From positions 1 through 64,000 of the forward strand of contig REAR01000059.1 in assembly GCA_004295245.1 (NCBI GenBank): DNA of 64,000 nucleotides, in the 5' to 3' direction. The DNA is from Sphingobacteriales bacterium. GTDB taxonomy: Bacteria > Bacteroidota > Bacteroidia > Chitinophagales > Chitinophagaceae. Of this stretch, positions 26,508 to 35,280 are shown piece after piece. Both the position numbers and the translations under genes were made by a program. Below the pieces are notes generated by a model, which did no database searches, was not told the DNA's origin, and saw only the letters and a list, made by a program, of their open reading frames with translations. Within the stretch, counting starts at the first letter, position 1. The number at the start of each line of letters is the position of its first letter.

Positions 26508-26534
26508 AAGCAGGGGTTATCCCCTGCTTTTTTT
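26508..26534 (+). terminator. Terminator of adk
   Basis: AAGCAGGGG and CCCCTGCTT pair around a TTAT loop, followed by a run of T. Confidence 0.88.
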
Positions 26535-26634
26535 ATGGCTTTACATTAAGTGGTCAATTTGCGGCATTAAAATAGCCTTTAGGATAGCACCATTTTTAAT
26601 TAAATTAGCAGATCAATTATAACCCCATATCTAT

Positions 26635-28077
26635 ATGAAGAAAGTGGTATGTTTTCTTTTTTTCTTTATTAGTTTTTTTGCCCAGGCACAAACTACAGGA
26701 TACAATATCAGCGTAACCATCAAGCCGTATAAAAACCAGTATCTGTACCTTGGTTATTATTATGGCAAAGTAAAGGCGCTGGCAGATTCTGCATTGTCTA
26801 ATAGCCAGGGTGTGGCTGTTTTTAAAGGGGCTAAAAAATTAAGCGGGGGCATTTATTTTGTAGTGTCGCCGGGCAAAGAAAGAATTTTGTTTGAGCTGTT
26901 GCTGGATAAACAACAACAGTTTGCTATTGTAGCAGATACCACTAATCTGCCAGCTAGCGTAAATTATATAAACTCGCCAGAAAATAAATTGTTTCAGAAC
27001 TATTCAAAGTTTGCTACAGAAAACGGACAGCAAGTAGCAAGGCTGGCAAGTATGCTGTCAACTGCCAACGCCACTGATACGGCTATTATTAACGGCGAAA
27101 TTCGCAGCCTTACTAAAAAAATGCAGCTATACCGGGATAGTGTTACTACCAGCAACGCCAACAGTATGCTGGCTGCATTATTACAGTCGTTAAAAGAGCC
27201 AATTATTCCTGCAACAGATAAGCACCCCGGCGGAAAATACGATTCAAGTTTTGCTTATAACTATTTTAAAAGCCATTATTGGGATGGTGTAAAATTTACC
27301 GATGAGCGACTCATACGCACTCCTATTTTTGAGCAAAAGCTGGATAAGTATTATAAAGACCTGGTAGTACCAGACCCGGATAGTCTACAAAAGGAAGCAG
27401 ATGCCATGCTTGCTAAAGCAAAGCCCAACAAAGAAATGTTTAAATACCTGCTCACCTATTTTGTGCAGAAGTATATTAACCCGGAGTATATGGGGCAGGA
27501 TGCGGTATTTGTGCACCTCTTTGAAAAATACATTAACAATAATGCACAGGTAGATTGGTTTACGGAGAAGTATAAAAAATACATGAGTGATCGTGCCTAC
27601 AGTATTATGGGCAACCTCATTGGCTACACCGCACAAAACCTTAACCTGGTAGATACCGCCGGCACCCCCACACCCCTTTATAAAGTAAACGCTGCCTACA
27701 CCGTTATAATTTTTTGGGATGCTACCTGCGGCCATTGTAAAGAAGTAGTGCCAAAAATAGATTCACTGTTTCAAACTAAATGGAAGCAACAGGGCGTGGC
27801 CATTTATGGGGTAATGACGGATGGCGGTAAAGCGGCATGGTTGCAATACATACAGCAAAACAATTTAAAAGATTGGATACACGTTTACCAAACTGAAGCG
27901 CAGCGAGATACAGAAACCAATGCAGGCAAACCCAATTACAGACAGTTGTTTGATGTATACCAAACCCCCGTACTTTATTTATTAGATGCTAATAAAAAAA
28001 TATTGGCAAAAAAATTAACGTGGGAGCAAATTAATGAGCTGCTGGCCGCAAAGGTAAAAGCCGCTACGGGTAAGTAA
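26635..28077 (+). CDS. Thioredoxin-like protein of the TlpA/DUF4369-DUF5106 type
   Basis: A 480-residue exported protein: a Sec signal ends near FFAQAQ. The N-terminal beta-rich domain (about 22-110) resembles DUF4369. The middle (about 180-330) is helical, DUF5106-like. The C-terminal thioredoxin domain has VIIFWDATCGHCKEVVP with the CGHC redox pair at Cys365 and Cys368. It probably acts as a periplasmic thiol-disulfide reductase. The domain naming is from pattern memory. A repeat copy follows its stop after 8 bases. Confidence 0.85.
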   Translation: MKKVVCFLFFFISFFAQAQTTGYNISVTIKPYKNQYLYLGYYYGKVKALADSALSNSQGVAVFKGAKKLSGGIYFVVSPGKERILFELLLDKQQQFAIVADTTNLPASVNYINSPENKLFQNYSKFATENGQQVARLASMLSTANATDTAIINGEIRSLTKKMQLYRDSVTTSNANSMLAALLQSLKEPIIPATDKHPGGKYDSSFAYNYFKSHYWDGVKFTDERLIRTPIFEQKLDKYYKDLVVPDPDSLQKEADAMLAKAKPNKEMFKYLLTYFVQKYINPEYMGQDAVFVHLFEKYINNNAQVDWFTEKYKKYMSDRAYSIMGNLIGYTAQNLNLVDTAGTPTPLYKVNAAYTVIIFWDATCGHCKEVVPKIDSLFQTKWKQQGVAIYGVMTDGGKAAWLQYIQQNNLKDWIHVYQTEAQRDTETNAGKPNYRQLFDVYQTPVLYLLDANKKILAKKLTWEQINELLAAKVKAATGK

Positions 28078-28085
28078 TTTTTTTT

Positions 28086-28142
28086 GAAACCAGCATCAAC
28101 ACAATAACCAGCAGTCGTTGCGTCGCACACTTCAGCTGTAGC
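28086..28142 (+). repeat. Interspersed two-box repeat, half copy
   Basis: GAAACCAGC 28086-28094, 22-base spacer, GTTGCGTCGCAC 28117-28128, then ACTTCAGCTG. The first box is 8 bases after a stop codon. Confidence 0.88.
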
Positions 28143-28186
28143 AAATACTGCAGCAATAAAAAATACAAACCAATACAACACACTCC

Positions 28187-30109
28187 ATGAAAAAAATATT
28201 GTTACTAATTTTTTGCGTTCAAAGTATGTGGGTACAAGCACAAACTTTGTTTACCTATGGTAAAACAGCAGTAACCAAAGAAGAATTTTTAAGAGCTTAT
28301 AATAAGAACAATACCACACAAACTAATACAGCAACTGCCTATAAAGATTATCTTGAATTGTACATTCGTTTTAAACTTAAAGTACAGGCTGCACTAGAAG
28401 CAAAATTAGACACTTTACCCAATCAGCAGTTAGAGTTGTATAATTTTCGTAGTCAGGTAATAGATAATTATATGAACGACGAGACTGCTTTAAACGCTTT
28501 AGTAAACGAAGCGTTTGAACGCAGCCAGAAAGACCTGCATATTGCATATATCAATGTACCCTTTACAGGTACAGATACTATTACTGCGTTTAAAAAAGTA
28601 ACAGAAGCTCAAACTAAATTAAAGCAAGGCGCACCCTTTGCAACTATTGCAGGGCAGTATTCAGCAGATCCGGATGCAAAAGAAAATGGTGGCGATATTG
28701 GTTTTATAACAGTATTCAGTTTACCCTATGTACTTGAAACAGTTTGTTATCAAACAAAGGCAGGTGCAATTTCAGATCTTGTAAAAACAAAAACAGGGTA
28801 TTATATTTTTAAAAATATAGAACAGCGGCCAGCTGTTGGTAAATTAAAAGCAGCACAAATATTAGTAGCTTTTCCACCCGATATTACAGAAGCCGGTAAA
28901 CTAAAAAGAAAGCAACTGGCAGATTCATTATACACTGCGTTGCAGCAAGGGGCTTCTTTTAGTGAGTTGGCTGCCAAATATAGTAACGATAATATTGGCT
29001 ATTTATCTGGAGGCACCATGCCAGATTTTGGTGTAGGTAAATATGAAACCGCATTTGAGAGTGCGGCATTTTCATTAGAGAAAGATGGGGCTATCAGTAA
29101 ACCGGTGGCTACTTCGTTTGGGTATCACATCATTCAGCGACAGCAAAAAATTCCGGTTAATACAGATAGCAAAAATGAAACTGCTATGGCTTTATTAAAG
29201 CAGTTGGTGCAGTCAGACAAGCGCATAGAAATAGTAAAACAAGTTTTGGCTACCCGTATTTTAAAAGAAACTAATTTTAAAAAAGGAACTATCAATACAC
29301 ATACGTTGAGGGCTGTAACAGATAGCCTGCAACAAAATAAATTAATAAAAAATATTCCTGCAATAGCATCAAACGGAGTGTTATTTAGTTTTCCGGGCCA
29401 AAAAGTAACCACCACAGATTTTGCAAAATACCTGGAAAGTATTCAGCCAGCCCCCGATTTATGGCAAAACAAAACTGTTAACCAGTTAATAGAGCAATAC
29501 CAGCAAGCCGTGGCCATGGAGTATTACAGAAAAAATCTGGAACAATACAATAGCGAATTTGCTTACCAAATAAATGAGTTTAAAGAAGGCAACCTGCTTT
29601 TTGAGATAATGCAAAAAGAAGTTTGGGAAAAAGCAGCAGCCGATTCTAACGGACTTAAAAAATTCTTTACAGAAAATAAAAACAAATACTGGTGGGAAAA
29701 AAGTGCCGACGCTATTTTTTTTACGGCCACTGATTCTATTATGGCTACAGAAACAAGAAATGCTTTTATAAAAGAAAAAAAAGATTGGCGATTGTTAGCT
29801 CAAAATTCTGATGGCAGGGTACAAGCAGACTCTGGCCGGTTTGAATTAACACAAATACCTGTTACAGATATTAATGCAATAATAAATGGCTATTGCTCCA
29901 TGCCACAGGTTTCTGTAACAGATAATATTGCCACTTTTATATACATTATAAAAGTATACACACAAAAGGAGCCACGCAATTACGAAGATGCACGCGGTTT
30001 TGTAATTAACGATTATCAGGCTTATTTAGAAGAGCAATGGATCACTGCTTTAAAGAAAAAATTTCCTATAAAGGTTAATGAAGCTGTTTTAGCGTCCTGT
30101 TGGAAATAA
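28187..30109 (+). CDS. Peptidyl-prolyl isomerase with two parvulin domains
   Basis: A 640-residue periplasmic foldase with a signal peptide ending MWVQAQ. Two parvulin (PpiC) domains lie in tandem at about 120-215 and 220-325. Each has a glycine pair and closing motif: GGDIGFITVFSLPYVLE with GYYIFKN, and GYLSGGTMPDFGVG with FGYHIIQ. The rest is helical with a possible third, worn PPIase-like region near 490-610. SurA/PrsA-like chaperoning of outer-membrane or secreted proteins is the likely role. It may share a transcript with the thioredoxin-like gene upstream. Confidence 0.85.
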   Translation: MKKILLLIFCVQSMWVQAQTLFTYGKTAVTKEEFLRAYNKNNTTQTNTATAYKDYLELYIRFKLKVQAALEAKLDTLPNQQLELYNFRSQVIDNYMNDETALNALVNEAFERSQKDLHIAYINVPFTGTDTITAFKKVTEAQTKLKQGAPFATIAGQYSADPDAKENGGDIGFITVFSLPYVLETVCYQTKAGAISDLVKTKTGYYIFKNIEQRPAVGKLKAAQILVAFPPDITEAGKLKRKQLADSLYTALQQGASFSELAAKYSNDNIGYLSGGTMPDFGVGKYETAFESAAFSLEKDGAISKPVATSFGYHIIQRQQKIPVNTDSKNETAMALLKQLVQSDKRIEIVKQVLATRILKETNFKKGTINTHTLRAVTDSLQQNKLIKNIPAIASNGVLFSFPGQKVTTTDFAKYLESIQPAPDLWQNKTVNQLIEQYQQAVAMEYYRKNLEQYNSEFAYQINEFKEGNLLFEIMQKEVWEKAAADSNGLKKFFTENKNKYWWEKSADAIFFTATDSIMATETRNAFIKEKKDWRLLAQNSDGRVQADSGRFELTQIPVTDINAIINGYCSMPQVSVTDNIATFIYIIKVYTQKEPRNYEDARGFVINDYQAYLEEQWITALKKKFPIKVNEAVLASCWK

Positions 30110-30139
30110 TGTAATAGCTTACAACTTTAAATTTCAGGC

Positions 30140-31006
30140 ATGAAGATTTGTGGATTTACCATTATTAAAAATGCTGTAATCAATCAATATCCGGTTATTG
30201 AAGCAATCAAATCGCTATTGCCGATTGTTGATGAAATGTTGGTATTGGCTGGAGACAGTGATGATGCAACTAACCAGTTGATAACAGAAATAGGGTCTGA
30301 TAAAATAAAACTCCATCATTCTGTTTGGGATAAATCAATTACTATCGGGGGCTCTGTATTAGCAGTAGAAACTAATAAGGCTTTTGATTTAATTAGTGAT
30401 TCTTATGATTGGGTGTTTTATATACAGGCAGATGAAGTTGTGCATCAGCAAGATTACACTGCAATACTTGCGGCTGCTGAAAAGTATAAGAACGATCATT
30501 CAATAGATGGGCTACTTTTTAAGTTTATGCAGTTTTATGCCACCTACGATTATATAGGAGATAGCCGAAGATGGTATCACCACGAAGTAAGGATACTAAA
30601 GAACAATAAGAAGATCCGTTCTTATCGCGATGCGCAGGGTTTCAGAAAAAACAATGGAGAGAAATTATTGGTAAAACCGGTAGATGCCTACATCTATCAT
30701 TATGGCTGGGTAAAAAGTCCCCAGCAAATTATTACCAAGCAAAGAAACATCAGCCAATACTGGGCAGATGCTACAGATAACCGCTCTTTTGATTCAGAAG
30801 AGTTTGACTTTAGTGAAATTGATTCGCTGGAATTGTTTAAAGGAACTCATCCAGAAGTAATGAAAGAACGTATTGCTGCAATGAATTGGAATATTAAACT
30901 GGATATCAGTAAAAAGAAGTTTACAATTAAAGACAAGCTACTTTACTGGGTAGAAAAAATTACCGGTAAACGACTGTTTTCTTTTAAGAACTATAAGCTG
31001 GTATAA
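30140..31006 (+). CDS. Glycosyltransferase family 2-like protein
   Basis: A 288-residue GT-A fold protein without signal peptide. KICGFTIIKNAVINQYPVIE at the N-terminus and the loop DEMLVLAGDSDDAT fit the GT2 start. The catalytic metal motif is probably YIQADEVVH near residue 97, where DxD is replaced by ADE. This group is often labelled glycosyltransferase family 2 in Bacteroidota and is usually cell-envelope related. It stands apart from the main polysaccharide locus. Substrate unknown. Confidence 0.72.
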   Translation: MKICGFTIIKNAVINQYPVIEAIKSLLPIVDEMLVLAGDSDDATNQLITEIGSDKIKLHHSVWDKSITIGGSVLAVETNKAFDLISDSYDWVFYIQADEVVHQQDYTAILAAAEKYKNDHSIDGLLFKFMQFYATYDYIGDSRRWYHHEVRILKNNKKIRSYRDAQGFRKNNGEKLLVKPVDAYIYHYGWVKSPQQIITKQRNISQYWADATDNRSFDSEEFDFSEIDSLELFKGTHPEVMKERIAAMNWNIKLDISKKKFTIKDKLLYWVEKITGKRLFSFKNYKLV

Positions 31007-31073
31007 AAGAAAAACACAAACCGGGCAGTTACTCACCACCCGGTCGTACAGAACCTGTAACAGTATTTTTAAC

Positions 31074-31643
31074 CTAGCTAGCCCAGGCTTTATCTCCTTT
31101 CTTATAATCAACACAACCATCATAGCGACCCGGTACAGCCACATAGCGCAATGCTTGGGTTGCTCCTTCTTTAGAAGTAAAAAAGCCCATTAGCGTAAGT
31201 TGCTTCATCATGGTAAAATAATGCGCTGGCTCTTCTGGCTTTTTCTTACCTGCATACTCTTTTGCTTCTTTGTCTAAGGCAGTTAAGAAGGTGGTGCGTT
31301 GTTCAGGCGTGGCTTTCATAAATCCAACACCCTGCACTTTGTTGCAAGCTTCATCCAGTTTAGTCATGCCTTCTTTAAATACTTTTTGATCTTTCTCCTC
31401 GTAACAGTCATTTACCATAACCGTCATAAACTGGCCAACTTTTGCAGCTTTGGCGCCCGGAGAACCGGTAGCTGGTAAAATAGTTTCTGCCACTTCATCC
31501 AGGAAGGCAATGTGTTCAGGTGTAAAGGCAGCTCCCACTGTATCTGCGGCGCTGTTACAGCCACCACTCATAAACAGCTCAGCTCCTACAAACGCACCAC
31601 CTGTTAATAAGGCAATACGCTTTATGAGTTCTCTTCTTTCCAT
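31074..31643 (-). CDS. Small subunit of GMC sugar dehydrogenase (gluconate 2-dehydrogenase subunit 3 family)
   Basis: 189 residues with a twin-arginine-type start, MERRELIKRIALLTGG, then a gap and the family pattern FTPEHIAFLDEVAETILPAT. In related dehydrogenases (fructose, gluconate, glucoside 3-dehydrogenase) this small subunit folds with the signal-less FAD subunit and carries it through Tat as a hitchhiker. It is the only such subunit in the window, though four FAD subunits lie upstream. The nearest FAD gene ends 24 bases above it, so they are co-transcribed. Confidence 0.85.
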   Translation of the reverse strand: MERRELIKRIALLTGGAFVGAELFMSGGCNSAADTVGAAFTPEHIAFLDEVAETILPATGSPGAKAAKVGQFMTVMVNDCYEEKDQKVFKEGMTKLDEACNKVQGVGFMKATPEQRTTFLTALDKEAKEYAGKKKPEEPAHYFTMMKQLTLMGFFTSKEGATQALRYVAVPGRYDGCVDYKKGDKAWAS

Positions 31644-31667
31644 ATGTTGTGATTTATGTTTTTAAAA

Positions 31668-33395
31668 TTATAAATTCTGTTTCTTTAATTCACTTACAGC
31701 AAAATTAGCAGCACGGGCTGTTAAAGCCATATAGGTAAGCGATGGGTTTTGATTTCCAGTGCTAACCATTCCTGCACCATCAGTAACAAACACATTTTTA
31801 CAAAGGTGCATTTGGCTATTGCCATTCAGCAAAGAAGTTTTAGCATCTTTACCCATGCGCACACCGCCCATTTCATGTATATCGTTACCCGGTACCCGCC
31901 CATTATCATAGGGGTTAATATTTTTGCACCCTGCTTTTTCAAGCATGGCACTACCCTGCTCCCAAAAATCTTTCATTTTCTTATTATCATTCTCAGCATA
32001 ATCAACAGCAGTAATTAGTAAAGGCATTCCCCACTGGTCTTTTTGGTCTTTACTCAGCCGCACATGGTTTTTTTCTTGCGGAATTGTTTCTGCCTGTATC
32101 ATCATATAAATACTCCAATCTGCACCTGGTTCCGTTAAATTATTTTTATAAGAAGCTCCCACGCCGTCCATACTAAAACCTCTTTGCCAACTAATGGGGC
32201 TGGCTGTATAATGCATCATATAGCCCCCGTAAAAATCCATCTCGTGTTTATACACATTTCTAAAATTGGGTATCATTGCAGCAGTGGGTCTTCTTCCATA
32301 TTCTGTTTTATCTGCAAACCCTTCTAGCGTTGCACCAATATTAGCACGGTAATCATGAAAGGCAATATATTTTCCTAACAACCCGCTATCGTTACCCAAA
32401 CCATTTTGAAAACGATTTGAAACAGAGTTTAATAAAATTAAATTAGTATTAAGGCAGGCCGCGTTTACAAAAATAATTTTTGCAAAATATTCTGTGGCCA
32501 ATCCAGTGTTGGTATCAATTACTCTTACCCCAGTTGCTTTTTCTTTTTGCTCATCATAAATAATTGAATGCACCACAGAAAAAGGACGCAATGTTAAGTT
32601 GCCTGTTTTTTCTGCCCAAGGCAGGGTAGATGAGTTAGAACTGAAGTAGCCACCAAAAGGGCAACCTCTGTAACAAATATTTCTTGCCTGGCATTTGCCA
32701 CGGCCCTGATCTAAGTGCACCTGCTGCGGACTGGTTAAATGTGCGCAACGCCCTTGTATTACATTTCTGTCTTTATAATTAGTATGAATAGCCTGCTGAA
32801 TATGTTTTTCTGGGCAGTTCATTTGCCAGGGTTCTAAAAACTCTCCATCGGGCAAAGTTTCTAAACCATCTTTATTACCACTAATGCCAACAAATTTTTC
32901 TACATGGCTGTACCACGGGGCTAAATCTTTATAGCCAATGGGCCACGCTGCATAACCATCTCTTGCAGGGTTCTCAAATTCAAAACGGCTCCAGCGTTGT
33001 GTTTGCCGGGCCCATATTAAACTTTTACCACCCACCTGGTAGCCACGTATCCAATCAAACGGCTTCTCTTGTATGTATGGGTGTTCTTTATCTTTTACAA
33101 AAAAATGCTGTGTTGCTTCATCAAAAGCATAGCAACGGTTGGCAATGGGGTTTTCTTTTGCCAGTGTGGTTGTTAACTGCCCACGGTGTGCCAGCTCCCA
33201 CGGATTCATGCTGGTGGTGGGGTAGTCTTTAATATGTTTTACATCCCGGCCTCTTTCTAACACCAATGTTTTTAAACCTTTTTCACAAAGCTCTTTGGCA
33301 GCCCAGCCGCCACTAATGCCGCTGCCTATTACAATGGCGTCAAACGTATTGCGTTCAACTCCTTTTGTATTTATATGTAATGAATCTGCAGGCAT
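31668..33395 (-). CDS. GMC oxidoreductase, FAD subunit of a sugar dehydrogenase (paralog 1)
   Basis: 575 residues with an FAD-binding motif IVIGSGISGG at 21-30 and no signal peptide. Cys235, Cys241 and Cys245 (CQARNICYRGC) form C-x5-C-x3-C, the pattern that holds a [3Fe-4S] cluster in the Burkholderia FAD glucose dehydrogenase. Near the C-terminus, GNDIHEMGGVRMG and QNPSLTYMALT supply the His/Asn catalytic pair of GMC enzymes. By family it would oxidise a sugar hydroxyl, probably at C3 given the neighbours, passing electrons to a cytochrome. It is the most divergent of the four and lies next to the small subunit. Confidence 0.88.
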   Translation of the reverse strand: MPADSLHINTKGVERNTFDAIVIGSGISGGWAAKELCEKGLKTLVLERGRDVKHIKDYPTTSMNPWELAHRGQLTTTLAKENPIANRCYAFDEATQHFFVKDKEHPYIQEKPFDWIRGYQVGGKSLIWARQTQRWSRFEFENPARDGYAAWPIGYKDLAPWYSHVEKFVGISGNKDGLETLPDGEFLEPWQMNCPEKHIQQAIHTNYKDRNVIQGRCAHLTSPQQVHLDQGRGKCQARNICYRGCPFGGYFSSNSSTLPWAEKTGNLTLRPFSVVHSIIYDEQKEKATGVRVIDTNTGLATEYFAKIIFVNAACLNTNLILLNSVSNRFQNGLGNDSGLLGKYIAFHDYRANIGATLEGFADKTEYGRRPTAAMIPNFRNVYKHEMDFYGGYMMHYTASPISWQRGFSMDGVGASYKNNLTEPGADWSIYMMIQAETIPQEKNHVRLSKDQKDQWGMPLLITAVDYAENDNKKMKDFWEQGSAMLEKAGCKNINPYDNGRVPGNDIHEMGGVRMGKDAKTSLLNGNSQMHLCKNVFVTDGAGMVSTGNQNPSLTYMALTARAANFAVSELKKQNL

Positions 33396-33435
33396 TTGTT
33401 TTTATTGTATTGGCATTTGTTCTTTAGTCAACATT

Positions 33436-33538
33436 GTTGTGTCACTCACTTGTACTGTTGGTGCTTTGCGCAGCATTGCGTTGCTGTTAACTGGTGCGAC
33501 GCAACGGCTGCTGCCTTGCATTGCTACAGCTGGTTTAC
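33436..33538. repeat. Interspersed two-box repeat, mixed inverted pair
   Basis: The left half has the variant palindrome GTTGTGTCACTC (33436-33447). The right half has the standard GTGCGACGCAAC (33494-33505), a 23-base spacer and GCTGGTTTAC (33529-33538). The last box supplies the TAA stop of GMC paralog 2 (33535-33537, minus strand). Confidence 0.88.
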
Positions 33539-35250
33539 AAATTACCTTTCTTCAATTCGCTTACGGCGTAATCTGCAGCTCTTGCAGTTAGTGCCATGTA
33601 GGTAAGCGATGGGTTTTGACAGGCACTGCTGGTCATGCAGGCGCCATCTGTTACAAAAACATTCTGTGCATCCCAAACCTGGTTGTGTGCGTTTAATACA
33701 GATGTTTTGGGGTCTTTGCCCATACGTGCTGTTCCCATTTCGTGTATGCCGTGGCCAATGGCATGGCCATTGTCCCAGGTGCGTACATCTTTAACACCCG
33801 CTGCTTCTAACATGGCTTTCATTTCTGTAACAATGTCTTTACGCATTTTTAATTCGTTTTCTTTCAGTTCGGCATCCATTGAAAGAACAGGCAACCCCCA
33901 TTTATCTTTTACATTTTTATCCAGCGAAATTTTGTTTTCGTGATAAGGCAGTATTTCTCCAAAACCTGTAGCACCTACTCTCCAGGCACCGGGTTCGGTT
34001 AATGCTTCTTTAAAACCAGCACCAATAGAAAGTTCGGCCACATCTCGGCCCCAATCGCCACGGCTGGCGGCACCCTGGTAGCCAAAGCCACGCAGGTAAT
34101 CTCTTTTATCGGTTCCTACATTTGCAAACCGCGGAATATAAAAACCATTGGCACGGCGACCATAATAATACTTGTCTTCGTAGCCTTCAATATTGCCAGA
34201 AGCTCCCAAATTATAATGATGGTCCATTACATTATGCCCTAACTCACCACTGCTGCTTCCCAGGCCTTCTGGCCAAATATCGGTGGCACTATTAAATAAA
34301 ACCCAGGTGCTGTTTAATGCAGAGGCGCAAACAAAAACTATTTTACTGTTGAAAGTATAGGTTTTATTAGTAACAGCGTCTAATACTTCAACGCCGTTGG
34401 CTTTTTTTGTGTCTTTATTATAATTAATCTTAGTAACAATAGAATCGGGCCTTACTGTTAGGTTACCGGTTGCCATGGCTGCAGGTAATGTAGAAGATTG
34501 TGTGCTGAAATAGCCACCAAAAGGGCAACCTTCCCAGCAACGGTTACGATATTGACATTGCGTGCGACCGGGTAATGGTGCTGTTAAATTAGCAATGCGG
34601 CCAATAAATAAATGTCTGTCTCCTTTAAAATGTTGTTTAATACGTGCAGCTACATCTTTCTCTACACAGTTTAAATCCATTGCGGGTAAAAAATGCCCAT
34701 CTGGTAGCTGGGCTAATCCTTCTTTACTGCCGCTAATGCCTGCAAATTTTTCTGCATATTCGTACCAAGGTGCAAGGTCATTGTAGCGAATGGGCCAATC
34801 AACACCCACACCTTCTTTACCATTGGCTGCAAAGTCCATCTCGCTCCAACGATAGCTTTGGCGGCCCCACATAATACTGCGGCCACCCATGCGGTAACTG
34901 CGCCACCATGTAAAAGGTTTTACTTCTGTATACGGACAATCTTTTTCATTTACCCATCCGCCCATTACAGCTTCTTGTGCGGCCCAACCCCGGTGTACTA
35001 CCGGATAATCTTTTTTTTGCTGTTGAGTAGTTTTGCCGCGGTGTTCAAAATCCCAAAGATCTTTACCGGCGGTTGTATAATCTGTTTTATGTTCAAAAGC
35101 GGCACCTCTTTCCAGCATTAAAACTTTTAAACCTTTTTCTGTAAGTTCTTTAGCGGCCCAGCCACCACTAATACCACTGCCAATAACAATAGCATCGTAG
35201 GTATTTTGAGCAGCAGCTTTGTTGTTTATGTTAAGCGTATCGCCGGGCAT
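33535..35250 (-). CDS. GMC oxidoreductase, FAD subunit of a sugar dehydrogenase (paralog 2)
   Basis: 571 residues. FAD motif IVIGSGISGGWAAKEL at 21-36; cluster cysteines 232, 238 and 242 (CQYRNRCWEGC); C-terminal GHGIHEMGTARMG and QNPSLTYMALT for the catalytic His and Asn. No signal peptide, so export would depend on the Tat-bearing small subunit. It is close in sequence to paralogs 3 and 4, indicating tandem duplication. Its stop codon is part of a repeat box. Thirty bases separate it from paralog 3, so they share a transcript. Confidence 0.88.
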   Translation of the reverse strand: MPGDTLNINNKAAAQNTYDAIVIGSGISGGWAAKELTEKGLKVLMLERGAAFEHKTDYTTAGKDLWDFEHRGKTTQQQKKDYPVVHRGWAAQEAVMGGWVNEKDCPYTEVKPFTWWRSYRMGGRSIMWGRQSYRWSEMDFAANGKEGVGVDWPIRYNDLAPWYEYAEKFAGISGSKEGLAQLPDGHFLPAMDLNCVEKDVAARIKQHFKGDRHLFIGRIANLTAPLPGRTQCQYRNRCWEGCPFGGYFSTQSSTLPAAMATGNLTVRPDSIVTKINYNKDTKKANGVEVLDAVTNKTYTFNSKIVFVCASALNSTWVLFNSATDIWPEGLGSSSGELGHNVMDHHYNLGASGNIEGYEDKYYYGRRANGFYIPRFANVGTDKRDYLRGFGYQGAASRGDWGRDVAELSIGAGFKEALTEPGAWRVGATGFGEILPYHENKISLDKNVKDKWGLPVLSMDAELKENELKMRKDIVTEMKAMLEAAGVKDVRTWDNGHAIGHGIHEMGTARMGKDPKTSVLNAHNQVWDAQNVFVTDGACMTSSACQNPSLTYMALTARAADYAVSELKKGNL

Positions 35251-35280
35251 ATTTTATATTGGTTTATGAAATGATAAAGA

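Noticed and set aside
31020-31044. Hairpin ACCGGG...CCCGGT between the GT2 gene and the small-subunit gene as a terminator
   Set aside because: Only six base pairs, a 13-base loop and no T-run on either strand.
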